A stretch of DNA of 64,000 nucleotides from Duganella sp. CF517 (lineage in GTDB: Bacteria; Pseudomonadota; Gammaproteobacteria; Burkholderiales; Burkholderiaceae_D). A program made the position numbers and the translations under genes. The number at the start of each line of letters is the position of its first letter. The stretch's first letter is position 1. The notes under the pieces were generated by a model, which worked only from the letters and a program-made list of their open reading frames with translations, did not search any database and was not told where the DNA came from. Location: NCBI RefSeq assembly GCF_900110275.1, contig NZ_FODC01000002.1:248001-312000 (forward strand), read 5' to 3'. Below are positions 36,601 through 44,601 of this stretch, piece by piece.

Positions 36601-36640
36601 TTGCTTGCTTGCGTACTTGCTTACTTGCTTGCTTGCTTAC
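36601..36640. repeat. Tetranucleotide microsatellite (TTGC-type)
   Basis: Ten consecutive 4-base units with consensus TTGC (three of them GTAC or TTAC) fill 36601-36640. The last unit contains the stop codon of the DUF3579 gene (36637-36639), so the array lies immediately downstream of that gene and about 110 bases upstream of the M16 gene start. Confidence 0.85.
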
Positions 36641-36969
36641 TTCTCCGGCACCAGGCAGGCGTCGACCATTTGCAGGTCGTTGTCCTTGGCGAACGAGATC
36701 ACGAAGTGGTACGCCAGCGGCTCCAGCGCGCGCAGCTTGCCGTTGACCACCACCGACTTGACGCCGTTGACCACCGTCGGCGTGACATACGGCGAGAATT
36801 GCAAATGGGAGTCGCGTCCGCCGCCGTAGCCTTCCGGCTTGAAGCAGGACATCACGCCGCACAGACGCTCGGCCCAGTCGCTGGGACGGAACTGCCTGCC
36901 ATTGCTGGTGAGGCCAAGGATGAAGAACGATTCCTGCTGTTCTGCCGGTTTTTGAACTGACTCTGCCAT
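36637..36969 (-). CDS. DUF3579 family protein
   Basis: The 110-residue soluble protein includes FFILGLTSNGRQFRPSDWAERLCGVMSCF and HLQFSPYVTPTVVNGVKSVVVNG, plus LEPLAYHFVISFAKDNDLQ. These are the conserved features of DUF3579, a small family widespread in Betaproteobacteria. Function unknown. The start at 36969 is chosen because homology begins close to it; frame continues upstream to 37050. Confidence 0.85.
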   Translation of the reverse strand: MAESVQKPAEQQESFFILGLTSNGRQFRPSDWAERLCGVMSCFKPEGYGGGRDSHLQFSPYVTPTVVNGVKSVVVNGKLRALEPLAYHFVISFAKDNDLQMVDACLVPEK

Positions 36970-37061
36970 GGGCGGGCGCTTGTGCGTAGATACTTGTTGG
37001 TAACAAGAATGCGTGGAAAGTCCCGGCGAGGTGCGCCGGGCGGATATCATTCTAGAAGAAT

Positions 37062-37100
37062 CTTACGTATTATATCTTATAGAAGACCTGAATACGTAAG
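37062..37100. repeat. 10-base perfect inverted repeat
   Basis: CTTACGTATT (37062-37071) and AATACGTAAG (37091-37100) are perfect inverted copies around a 19-base centre. They lie between the DUF3579 start and the end of the CobD-like gene. No T-run follows on the minus strand within a few bases. It could be a protein-binding site or weak hairpin. Confidence 0.6.
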
Positions 37101-37205
37101 TCGTTGATTTCAATCGACCTTTCCTCGCAAATAACCAAATTGGTGCAGAAAAACGCTCAATCCGCACCAAGGCAATACCGCTATTGTACCCTGCTCCCGG
37201 TGCTT

Positions 37206-38174
37206 TTATGGCGTCCCGCCGAGCCAGGCCGCGCCCGAGCACAGCAATAACAACATCATCCACAGCAACAATGCGCGCCATACCAGGCCCACCGTGCTTT
37301 GCAGCGCGCGGATGCCCGGCTCCTCGCCCGGCAGCATGTCCGGCTCCATGTCGCTGACGTCGACCGTGCCGGCGTCCACCAGCACCACCTTGGCCGCGTT
37401 CTCGGCCGGCGTGCCCAGGCGCACGCCCATGGCGCCGCCGCCGGCTGACAGGATGATGCCGATCGCCTTGTCGTTCCAGCGATGGGCGAAATTGCGCCAC
37501 GCGTAGATCGCGTCCTCGAAGTTGCCGACCACGGCGAAGGCGACCGCCGTCAGCCGCACCGGTATCCAGTCGATCCAATAGAAGGCGCGCGCGGCGAACT
37601 GGCCGAACGCCTCGTTGCGCATGTGTTCAGGTTCGTTCCAGGCGCGCGCCAGGTACTCGGAGACGCGGTACATGACGGCGGCGGCCGGCCCGAGCGGCAT
37701 CAGGAACCAGAAGAACACGCCGAACACGCTGCGGTGCGTGGTGATCAGCGCCTTCTCGACGGCGACGCGGGAGATTTCGCTGACATCCATGCCGACGGTG
37801 TCCTGCCGGGTCCACTCGGCCAGCAGGGCGCGCGCGGCGGCGTCGTCGCCGGCGCTCAGGTGCAGCTGGATCGAGGTGAAATAGTGGCTGTAATGGCGGA
37901 AGCCGAGCGTCAGGTAGACCACCAGCACGTTCCAGGCGAAGGCGGCCAGGAACCAGTCGTAGTACTTGAGTACCCAGTAAATCAGCGCGGTCGGCACCAT
38001 CAGGATGGCCATCATCAGGAACCAGCCGAGGCGGCCGTGGCTCGAATGACCGGCGTTGAACCATGTCTCCATCCGCAACGCCAGGCTTTTGATCTCGGCG
38101 TAGATCGGGTTATCCGCGCGCAGCGGCTTCATTTGCTCGAGCAGCAGCGCGCATAAAATGGAAAGAAATGTCAT
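37206..38174 (-). CDS. CobD/CbiB-like inner-membrane protein
   Basis: The 322-residue protein starts MTFLSILCALLLEQMKPLRA and has about five hydrophobic helices. It resembles the CobD/CbiB and AmpE relatives that Burkholderiales genomes encode next to rplS and a Nudix gene. True CbiB attaches aminopropanol to cobyric acid, but no other cobalamin gene is nearby, so the real role is uncertain. The gene lies 86 bases after the Nudix gene in the same direction. Confidence 0.75.
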   Translation of the reverse strand: MTFLSILCALLLEQMKPLRADNPIYAEIKSLALRMETWFNAGHSSHGRLGWFLMMAILMVPTALIYWVLKYYDWFLAAFAWNVLVVYLTLGFRHYSHYFTSIQLHLSAGDDAAARALLAEWTRQDTVGMDVSEISRVAVEKALITTHRSVFGVFFWFLMPLGPAAAVMYRVSEYLARAWNEPEHMRNEAFGQFAARAFYWIDWIPVRLTAVAFAVVGNFEDAIYAWRNFAHRWNDKAIGIILSAGGGAMGVRLGTPAENAAKVVLVDAGTVDVSDMEPDMLPGEEPGIRALQSTVGLVWRALLLWMMLLLLCSGAAWLGGTP

Positions 38175-38260
38175 TAATGGTCCTTTTTAGGTCGGCGACG
38201 CCTTGATGCCCGCTACGATAACCCACCGTGGTGGGAGAATCAAACTTATTAGTTCGGACA

Positions 38261-38929
38261 TCAAGCGCGCAGGAAGTGGAACAGGTTGCGCAGCATGCCG
38301 GCGGTGGCGCCCCAGATATAGTATTCGCCGTAGGGCATGGCGTAGAAACTGCGTACGCCGCCGGCGATTTGGGCCGACAGGCGCTGGTGGTTCAAGCCGT
38401 CCATCAGGAAGGCCAGCGGCACTTCGAAGATCTCGGCCACCTCGGACGGGTCGGCGCGCAGCTCGAACGGCGGCGCGATCAGGCCGACGACGGGGGTGAC
38501 GCGGTAGCCGGTGCCGGTGTAATAGTCGGGCATGGTGCCGATGACGTCGACGTGGGCGCGGTCCAGGCCGATCTCCTCCTCGCACTCGCGCAGCGCGGTG
38601 TCGACCGGGCCGCTGTCGTAGGATTCGGCGCGGCCGCCGGGAAAGCTGACCTGGCCGGGATGGTCGGTCAGGTCGGGATTGCGTTGGGTCAGCAGGATGG
38701 TCAGGCCGGTCTCGCGCAGCACCAGCGGGATCAGCACGGAGGCGGCCGTGGCCGGGGTGCCGTCGGGACGGCGCAGGTGGCGCTCGTCGGTGCTCTCCGG
38801 CGTCCACAGCGGCTGCTCGGCGAAGCGGCTGCGCAGCCATTGCGGCACCAGGCGCTCGCGGGCGACGGCCGGCTCGCCGGCGATGGCGTCGATCGGCAGC
38901 AGCTTCGGATCAAAGAGCGGTTTGGCCAA
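38261..38929 (-). CDS. Nudix CoA pyrophosphatase (NudL-like)
   Basis: This 222-residue protein has the Nudix box FPGGRAESYDSGPVDTALRE followed by EEEIGLD, and VSFPGG preceding it as in YeaB/NudL enzymes, which hydrolyse CoA to phosphopantetheine and 3',5'-ADP. No ATG exists in frame close by. A TTG at 38929 with GGAGG six bases upstream (38936-38940) is the evident start. Reading on to an ATG at 39112 would run through the rplS terminator and into rplS. Confidence 0.87.
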   Translation of the reverse strand: MAKPLFDPKLLPIDAIAGEPAVARERLVPQWLRSRFAEQPLWTPESTDERHLRRPDGTPATAASVLIPLVLRETGLTILLTQRNPDLTDHPGQVSFPGGRAESYDSGPVDTALRECEEEIGLDRAHVDVIGTMPDYYTGTGYRVTPVVGLIAPPFELRADPSEVAEIFEVPLAFLMDGLNHQRLSAQIAGGVRSFYAMPYGEYYIWGATAGMLRNLFHFLRA

Positions 38930-38943
38930 ACGGAACCTCCATA

Positions 38944-38977
38944 TAAAAAAAGGGCACCCCTTGATGTGGTGCCCTTT
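38944..38977 (-). terminator. Terminator of the rpsP-rplS operon
   Basis: AAAGGGCACC and GGTGCCCTTT (38949-38958, 38968-38977) form a 10-base stem. On the minus strand it is followed by six T. It sits between rplS and the Nudix gene, whose ribosome site begins just four bases beyond. Confidence 0.88.
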
Positions 38978-38999
38978 CTTCCAAACACAAGCGCGGCTA

Positions 39000-39386
39000 T
39001 TAAGCTGCGGTTGCTTTCGCCGCTGGGCGACGGTTTGGCAGTTTTTCCTTGATACGTGCCGATTTACCGGAACGATCACGCAGGTAGTACAGTTTAGCGC
39101 GACGTACGTCACCGCGGCGTTTCACTTCGATCGAAGCGATCAGCGGGGAGTACAGCTGGAACGTACGCTCGACGCCTTCGCCGGACGAGATCTTACGAAC
39201 GATGAAGTTCGAGTTCAGGCCACGGTTACGACGGGAGATGACGACGCCTTCGTATGCCTGGGCGCGCTTGCGGGTGCCTTCGACGACGTTGACGTTGACG
39301 ATCACGGTATCGCCAGGGGCGAAATCAGGGATCTTCTTGCCCAGACGAGCGATTTCTTCTTGCTCGAGTTGTTGAATCAGATTCAT
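39000..39386 (-). CDS. rplS: 50S ribosomal protein L19
   Basis: The 128-residue protein starts [20 protein letters not shown]. It contains [38 protein letters not shown] and the C-terminal [16 protein letters not shown] diagnostic of L19, which sits at the 30S-50S interface. It is the last gene of the rpsP-rimM-trmD-rplS block, 121 bases after trmD, and ends in a strong terminator. The ATG at 39386 matches the universal start of L19. Confidence 0.98.
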   Translation of the reverse strand: MNLIQQLEQEEIARLGKKIPDFAPGDTVIVNVNVVEGTRKRAQAYEGVVISRRNRGLNSNFIVRKISSGEGVERTFQLYSPLIASIEVKRRGDVRRAKLYYLRDRSGKSARIKEKLPNRRPAAKATAA

Positions 39387-39507
39387 TTTAAGACTCCAAA
39401 AACCATCATGCTGGCGCGCAATTGAGTGCTGTTCAAACACTCGCCCAGTAGAGGATGGGGTTAAACAGGCGGACAACATGTCCGCAAGCTTCTACAACAA
39501 CAGGTTT

Positions 39508-40254
39508 TTATAAACCTGCCAAAAATTTCTCGTCATGCTTGGTCAGCAGGCCGCTGTCGCGCGCCTTGACCAGCAGATCGGGGCGCTTGCGCGCGGTCGC
39601 CTCCAGCATGCGCTGGCGACGCCATTTTTCGATCTCGGCGTGGTTGCCGCCCATTAGCACCGGCGGCACGCCCACGCCTTCATACGTTTCCGGCCGCGTG
39701 TAGTGCGGCGAATCGAGCAGGCCGTTGACGAAACTGTCTTCGATCGCCGACGCATCCGTGTTCAGCACGCCGGGAATCTGGCGGATCACGGCATCCATCA
39801 AGGCCATCGCCGGCAACTCGCCGCCGGACAGCACGAAGTCGCCGAGGCTGATTTCCTCGTCGATGCAACGGTCCAGCAAACGCTGGTCCACCGCCTCGTA
39901 GCGGCCGCACAGGATCACCAGACCGGGTTCCTGCTTGAGCGCCATGACGCGTTCGTGCGTCAACTGCTTGCCCTGCGGCGACATGAACAGCACGCGGGGC
40001 GCGGGCAGACCGGCATCGGTCTGGCGCTGCTTCGCCGCGTTGAGCGTCGCTTCCAGGGGCTTGGCCAGCATCACCATGCCGGGGCCGCCGCCATAGGGGC
40101 GGTCATCCACGGTGCGGTGATTGTCGGTGGTGAAATCACGCGGATTCCACAGCGACAAGCCACATTTATTCTGTTCGAACGCGCGCCGGGTGACCCCCGA
40201 CTGCGTCAGTGCGGCGAACATTTCGGGGAACAGGGTCACGACATCGAATTGCAT
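39508..40254 (-). CDS. trmD: tRNA (guanine-37-N1)-methyltransferase
   Basis: The 248-residue SPOUT enzyme starts [13 protein letters not shown] and has [13 protein letters not shown] and the knot segment [19 protein letters not shown], with [17 protein letters not shown] lining the SAM site. It methylates G37 in tRNAs reading CNN codons to prevent frameshifting. It is 21 bases downstream of rimM in the conserved ribosomal block. Confidence 0.98.
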   Translation of the reverse strand: MQFDVVTLFPEMFAALTQSGVTRRAFEQNKCGLSLWNPRDFTTDNHRTVDDRPYGGGPGMVMLAKPLEATLNAAKQRQTDAGLPAPRVLFMSPQGKQLTHERVMALKQEPGLVILCGRYEAVDQRLLDRCIDEEISLGDFVLSGGELPAMALMDAVIRQIPGVLNTDASAIEDSFVNGLLDSPHYTRPETYEGVGVPPVLMGGNHAEIEKWRRQRMLEATARKRPDLLVKARDSGLLTKHDEKFLAGL

Positions 40255-40275
40255 GGCGGGCCGCCCTTATGTTCT

Positions 40276-40836
40276 TTAGTAATCAAGGCCCCAGTCGACG
40301 GTGATCTTTTTCGCCTCTTTGTCCACCTTGATGATGAACGCTTCGACAAATGGGATCAGGCGCTCTTGCGCCGCAACCTCGGGATCAGCCTCTGCGGTCG
40401 TCGCTGCCGTGACGCGCAAGATCGACTGCGGACCGTTGCTCATCATGTCAGTCACCGTACCGAGGTGCTCACCTTGCAAATTCTCTACATCCAGACCAAT
40501 CAACTCGGTCCAGTAAAACTCGTCATCGGACAAGGCCGGGAACGCACTGCGCGGAACCGAAACAGCGGCGCCCTTGAGCGCTTCTGCGACGTCCCGATCG
40601 GCCACTCCCACCAGCTGTGCGACCACGTCGCCGCCATGCAGCTTGGACTGCTTGACTTCGACACTGCGCAAGCTTGGCTTGTCGATCCACCAGGTCTTCA
40701 CCGACAGGAGCGCATCCGCATCTTCCGAGAAAGGACGTATCCTCACCCAGCCAGCGACGCCGTAGGCACCGAAGACAAAGCCTACCTGTGCCAAATCGTC
40801 GGGGACTTGCACCCCGGATGCATTCTTATCGGTCAA
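40276..40836 (-). CDS. rimM: Ribosome maturation factor RimM
   Basis: The 186-residue protein has the RimM N-terminal barrel (VGFVFGAYGVAGWVRIRPFS) and a PRC-type C-terminal barrel (LIPFVEAFIIKVDKEAKKITVDWG). It assists 30S head assembly through ribosomal protein S19. It lies 14 bases after rpsP and precedes trmD, as in most bacteria. Confidence 0.97.
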   Translation of the reverse strand: MTDKNASGVQVPDDLAQVGFVFGAYGVAGWVRIRPFSEDADALLSVKTWWIDKPSLRSVEVKQSKLHGGDVVAQLVGVADRDVAEALKGAAVSVPRSAFPALSDDEFYWTELIGLDVENLQGEHLGTVTDMMSNGPQSILRVTAATTAEADPEVAAQERLIPFVEAFIIKVDKEAKKITVDWGLDY

Positions 40837-40850
40837 ACCAGCAGCCAGAC

Positions 40851-41096
40851 TTAAACGGCTTTGTTCGACGCTACCAGGCGAGCGACGGTTGGCGACAGTT
40901 GTGCGCCGACCGATTGCCAGTGAGCCAGACGGTCAGCGGTGATGCGCAGTGGCACTTCGCCACCCTGCGCCATCGGGTTGTAGAAACCGATGCGTTCGAT
41001 GAAACGGCCATCGCGGCGATTGCGCGAGTCGGTTGCAACGATGTTGAAGAACGGACGCTTCTTGGCGCCTCCACGAGCTAAACGAATAACGACCAT
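40851..41096 (-). CDS. rpsP: 30S ribosomal protein S16
   Basis: The 81-residue protein starts [20 protein letters not shown] and contains [17 protein letters not shown], the defining S16 segments. It is the first gene of the rpsP-rimM-trmD-rplS operon. The frame is open to 41234, but 41096 is the conserved start. Confidence 0.98.
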   Translation of the reverse strand: MVVIRLARGGAKKRPFFNIVATDSRNRRDGRFIERIGFYNPMAQGGEVPLRITADRLAHWQSVGAQLSPTVARLVASNKAV

Positions 41097-41313
41097 AATA
41101 TTTCCAAAAAGTGTGCTAGGACGGAAAAAGCCGCAAATTATAGCGCGCTTTGCCGCGAAGCAGCAAGCGTTAATGAAATAATCGGGCGAATTGGGGTAAT
41201 CGAAGATTATCCCCCGTTCCGGCGCACGGGGCAATAGCCACAGCGATAAAAAGGTGGGCCGGGCCGGTATTATGACCGATACTGCATGCTTTCCGGCTAT
41301 TTAATCGCTAACC

Positions 41314-41766
41314 ATGACGAATCCGCACCACACCGCGCCTGCCACCACGTCTACCGCACGCCACAAGAACAAGACCGTCGCCGCCCTGCTGGCCTTCCTG
41401 TTTGGCGGGCTGGGCCTGCACCGTTTGTACCTGCGCGGCGCGCGCGATCCGTGGCTGTGGGCGCATCTGGCCTCGCTGCCGCTGGCGTGGATCATCGCCA
41501 AGGGGGCGCCGGACGCGGACGGCTTCTATAAAGTACTGCCGATCATGATCTCCGGACTGGTCGGCTTCCTGGAGGCGCTGGTGCTGGGACTGATGGCCGA
41601 CGACAAGTGGGACGCCCGTTTCAACCCGGCGTCGGGCAAGCGATCGGAGTCGCGCTGGCCGCTGGCCATCATCCTGGTGGCGTCGATGATGCTGGGGGCC
41701 GCCGGCTTGATTGCCACAATCTCACGATTATTTGACTTACTGTACACTGGGGGCGCTTATGGCTAA
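41314..41766 (+). CDS. TM2 domain membrane protein
   Basis: The 150-residue protein has a TM2-type pair: NKTVAALLAFLFGGLGLHRLYLRG followed by a second helix (LWAHLASLPLAWIIAKG). Two more hydrophobic segments follow (VLPIMISGLVGFLEALVLGLM; WPLAIILVASMMLGAAGLIA). The GGLGLHRLYL motif is typical of bacterial NINE/TM2 proteins. It is an inner-membrane protein of unknown function, transcribed in the same direction as the next gene, 22 bases on. Confidence 0.8.
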   Translation: MTNPHHTAPATTSTARHKNKTVAALLAFLFGGLGLHRLYLRGARDPWLWAHLASLPLAWIIAKGAPDADGFYKVLPIMISGLVGFLEALVLGLMADDKWDARFNPASGKRSESRWPLAIILVASMMLGAAGLIATISRLFDLLYTGGAYG

Positions 41767-41788
41767 GCCAACAATAGGAGACTTACTG

Positions 41789-42385
41789 ATGAATAAACGT
41801 TCAATTATGCTGGCGATCACGCTGGCCGCCCTGACGTCCGCCGCGCACGCCCAGACTCCGAAGCAACACTACAACGCCGAAACCAAGCGCATCGCCACCC
41901 GCTACGCGGAAGACAAGAAGCTGTGCGCCGAAGAAACCGAATCGAGCGCCCGCATGCAATGTCTGCGCGACGCCAAGTCCGAATTCAACAAATCCAACAC
42001 GCAAGCGAAGGCCGACTTCAAGAGTGCCGGTACGGCCAAGCCGGCCGCCAACTGCGTCGACTGCGGCCGGGTCACCTCGGTCGTACTGGGTGAAAAGAAG
42101 GGTGAAGGCGGCGCGGTCGGCCTGATCGCCGGCGGCGTGGCGGGCGCCCTGCTGGGCAACCAGGTCGGCAGTGGCGGCGGTCGCAAGCTCGCCACCGTGG
42201 CGGGCGCCGCCGGCGGCGCCTACGCCGGCAAAAAGGTCGAGGAGCATGCGCGCTCGAGCAAGCAATGGACCGTCAACGTCGAATACGAAGACGGCAAGCA
42301 CGACAGCTACGTCTTCGAAGAAGACCCGGGCATGATGAAGGGCGACCAGGTCAAGCGCTCGAACGGCACCATCGTCCGCCGCTAA
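41789..42385 (+). CDS. Glycine-zipper 2TM domain exported protein
   Basis: The 198-residue protein has a signal peptide (MNKRSIMLAITLAALTSAAHA). A charged helical region with four Cys follows (CAEE, MQCLRD, NCVDCG). The glycine zipper is GAVGLIAGGVAGALLGNQVG then LATVAGAAGGAYAGKKVEEH, of the Rick_17kDa_Anti/SlyB-type fold that inserts in the outer membrane. A C-terminal domain (WTVNVEYEDGKHDSYVFEED) is common in such proteins. AGGAG lies nine bases before the ATG at 41789. Confidence 0.82.
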   Translation: MNKRSIMLAITLAALTSAAHAQTPKQHYNAETKRIATRYAEDKKLCAEETESSARMQCLRDAKSEFNKSNTQAKADFKSAGTAKPAANCVDCGRVTSVVLGEKKGEGGAVGLIAGGVAGALLGNQVGSGGGRKLATVAGAAGGAYAGKKVEEHARSSKQWTVNVEYEDGKHDSYVFEEDPGMMKGDQVKRSNGTIVRR

Positions 42386-42392
42386 CCCCAGC

Positions 42393-42511
42393 GGGGTCAA
42401 GTCTGTCATTCGGACACGAGCTGAACCACCCAGCGGGGTCAGTGCCGACATTCGGACACGGGCGGAACCAGGCGATGGATGTGTTCGTGTCCGAATGTCG
42501 GCACTGACCCC
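42393..42511. repeat. REP-like palindromic repeat cluster
   Basis: Three related 26-base units occur: 42393-42418, 42435-42460 (42 bases further, same orientation) and 42486-42511 (inverted). Units two and three are perfect reverse complements around a 25-base spacer and could form a long hairpin. All carry GGGGTCA at one end and CGGACACG at the other. A diverged copy is at 2513-2540. The cluster fills the gap between two convergent genes, like REP/BIME elements mobilised by RAYT transposases. Confidence 0.8.
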
Positions 42512-42516
42512 GGGGG

Positions 42517-44601
42517 TTAGTTGGCGCGCGACCAGGTGAAGCGCACGCCATCGCCGCCGTCCGGCAGCGGTCCCGGGCTGTTGGCAACCACCTCGCCCGT
42601 CTTCGGATCGATTCGCAGGTGACGATTGTTCGCGATCGACATCAGTATCAACTCCCCCGTCGGCGTTTCAATCCACTGGAAACTGTGCGCCGCGCCGGGT
42701 TCGCCGGCCTGCAGGCTGATACCGCCCTCTTTGTCCACCGCCACATAACGCACTCCGGCTGCCAGCGCGACGCGGCCCAACCCCATATCTTTTACCTTGA
42801 ACATCGTCGGCGCGGATGCGGTTAGCTTCTCTCCATTGGCGGCCAGCCCGGTCTCCCCGTTATAAGACGCCAGGCGGATGGTTTTGCCAAACGGAATCGC
42901 ACGCATCAACCCGCGCGGCATCGGCTGCGCGATCTCGACGCCGTCGAAATCCGCGTACCCGCCCTCCGCGCCATTGACGTTGTAATTAAATAGCGCATAG
43001 CGCACGCCCTGGAAAGTCTTGAGCTGGAACACCATCGTCCAGAGGCCACCGATGTCGACGAAGCGCTTGCCGTCGATCGAATAACTGAAGCTCGCTTGCT
43101 CGCTCAGGAAGTTGCAGTCGGCACGCAACCAGATGCGCTTGGCGTCCAACGGCAGACGGGTGGTCTGTCCGCTGGCCTGGTCGAACAGCGCCAGGTTCAA
43201 CCCTTCGGCGGTTTTTTCGACACCGAGCGTGGCGTAGGGGAGATTGAGCAAGCCCAGGCCGGCGATGTCGCCTTCTTTCATCCCCTCAAGGTTCAGCGCG
43301 ACCGTCGGCGACGATACCGGCCCGATGGCGCGCTGGGTCAGGCTGTTGCGCGCGTCCCAGAACGATGTCGCCGGCAATGCGCGCAGCCGTAAGAAACCGG
43401 GCCGCTGCGCCAACGACCACTTGTCATCCACCGGCACGTGGTTCCATTGCCAGACCGGCTTCAACGTCGCGCCGGAAAAATCGTCGCTGCGCTCGTATGG
43501 CACCCGCACCGGCTGCCGGACGGCGGTCTTCGGTTTGACCCAGGTGCGCGGATTGCGTCCCAGATTGCCCGGCAGGCCGAAGTACGGCCAGCCTTCGCTC
43601 CACGTCACCGGCGACAGGCTCAGCAGCCGTCCGACCGAGTTGTAGTCCATCATCGAGAAGCCCCACCATTCGCCCGCCGGCGTGAGCACGATGCCGCCCT
43701 GGTGCAGCGCCGTGGCGTCCTTCGAGGCCGGATTGGGTGGATCGATGACAAACGGCGGCTTGCCGTCTTTCAAGCGATGGCCGCGCATCATGCCGAAGCC
43801 TTCGTCCTTGCTGATGGCCTGATTGACTTCATACGGACCGTAAACACTATCGGAGCGGGCGGCCGGCATGCGGAATCCGCCCGCATAGTTGGCGCTGAGG
43901 ATAAAGTACTTGCCGCCAATTTTGTAGAAATGCGCGCCCTCCCCCATGCCCTGGCCCTTTTCGAACAAGGTTTTCTCCGAGCCGGGCACGATATCGGTCA
44001 GGTCGCCGTTGAGCAGCGCCACTTGCAGGGTCTGGTGCCCCCAGACGGCGTACGCCTTGCCGTCATCATCGAACAGCACCGACAGGTCATGCAGGCTGCG
44101 CCGCATTTCGTGATGCTTCCAAGGCCCGCGCGGGTCGGTCGCGGAGTAGACCTGTGTCGCCCGGCGATTGATGTTGGTAAAGATGTAGAACGTGCCGTTG
44201 TGGAAACGCAGGCTGGGCGCCCAAATCCCCTGCCCATATATTTCCTTGCCGTCCTCCAGCCGGAACTGCGGGCCGAAATCCAGTTTGGGCGCGGCGTAGC
44301 TGAGAAACTCCCAATTGACGAGATCCTTCGACCGCATCACCGGCAACCCGGGCATCGCGTGCATGGTGGTGCCGGTCATATAGAACCAGTCGCCGACGCG
44401 GATCAGATCCGGATCGGAGAATTCGTCGTAAAAGACGGGATTGGTGAAGGTGCCATTGCCGTTGTCGGCGGTCCAGGTTTTGGGCCGGGCCGGCGCTTTG
44501 GACTGCCCGGCTTGCGCCGGGTGCAGGCCCGGCGCGGCCGCCAGCAACGCCGCGCACACGAGCCGCGCGACGAGCCGATGGTGCATGAGCCGGGCCTTCA
44601 T
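42517..44601 (-). CDS. GH43-family glycoside hydrolase with C-terminal beta-trefoil-like domain
   Basis: The 694-residue secreted enzyme has a signal peptide and a GH43 five-bladed propeller. Catalytic residues are visible: base D63 (FSDPDLI), pKa modulator D172 (LHDLSVLFDDDG) and acid E221 (GMGEGAHFYK). A beta-sandwich (about 405-560, DUF1349-like) follows, then a fascin/ricin-like beta-trefoil segment (about 575-690: TIRLASYNGETGLAANGEKL, RYVAVDKEGG, NNRHLRIDP). Activity is probably on arabinan, xylan or galactan side chains. The start overlaps the TonB receptor stop (ATGA), so the two are co-translated. Confidence 0.88.
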   Translation of the reverse strand: MKARLMHHRLVARLVCAALLAAAPGLHPAQAGQSKAPARPKTWTADNGNGTFTNPVFYDEFSDPDLIRVGDWFYMTGTTMHAMPGLPVMRSKDLVNWEFLSYAAPKLDFGPQFRLEDGKEIYGQGIWAPSLRFHNGTFYIFTNINRRATQVYSATDPRGPWKHHEMRRSLHDLSVLFDDDGKAYAVWGHQTLQVALLNGDLTDIVPGSEKTLFEKGQGMGEGAHFYKIGGKYFILSANYAGGFRMPAARSDSVYGPYEVNQAISKDEGFGMMRGHRLKDGKPPFVIDPPNPASKDATALHQGGIVLTPAGEWWGFSMMDYNSVGRLLSLSPVTWSEGWPYFGLPGNLGRNPRTWVKPKTAVRQPVRVPYERSDDFSGATLKPVWQWNHVPVDDKWSLAQRPGFLRLRALPATSFWDARNSLTQRAIGPVSSPTVALNLEGMKEGDIAGLGLLNLPYATLGVEKTAEGLNLALFDQASGQTTRLPLDAKRIWLRADCNFLSEQASFSYSIDGKRFVDIGGLWTMVFQLKTFQGVRYALFNYNVNGAEGGYADFDGVEIAQPMPRGLMRAIPFGKTIRLASYNGETGLAANGEKLTASAPTMFKVKDMGLGRVALAAGVRYVAVDKEGGISLQAGEPGAAHSFQWIETPTGELILMSIANNRHLRIDPKTGEVVANSPGPLPDGGDGVRFTWSRAN

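Noticed and set aside
36601-36640. Microsatellite as a CRISPR-like array
   Set aside because: Four-base units without spacers; not a CRISPR. No CRISPR array was found anywhere in the window.
38930-39112. Upstream extension of the Nudix gene to an ATG at 39112
   Set aside because: It would run through a strong terminator and 113 bases of rplS, and the added residues do not resemble the family.
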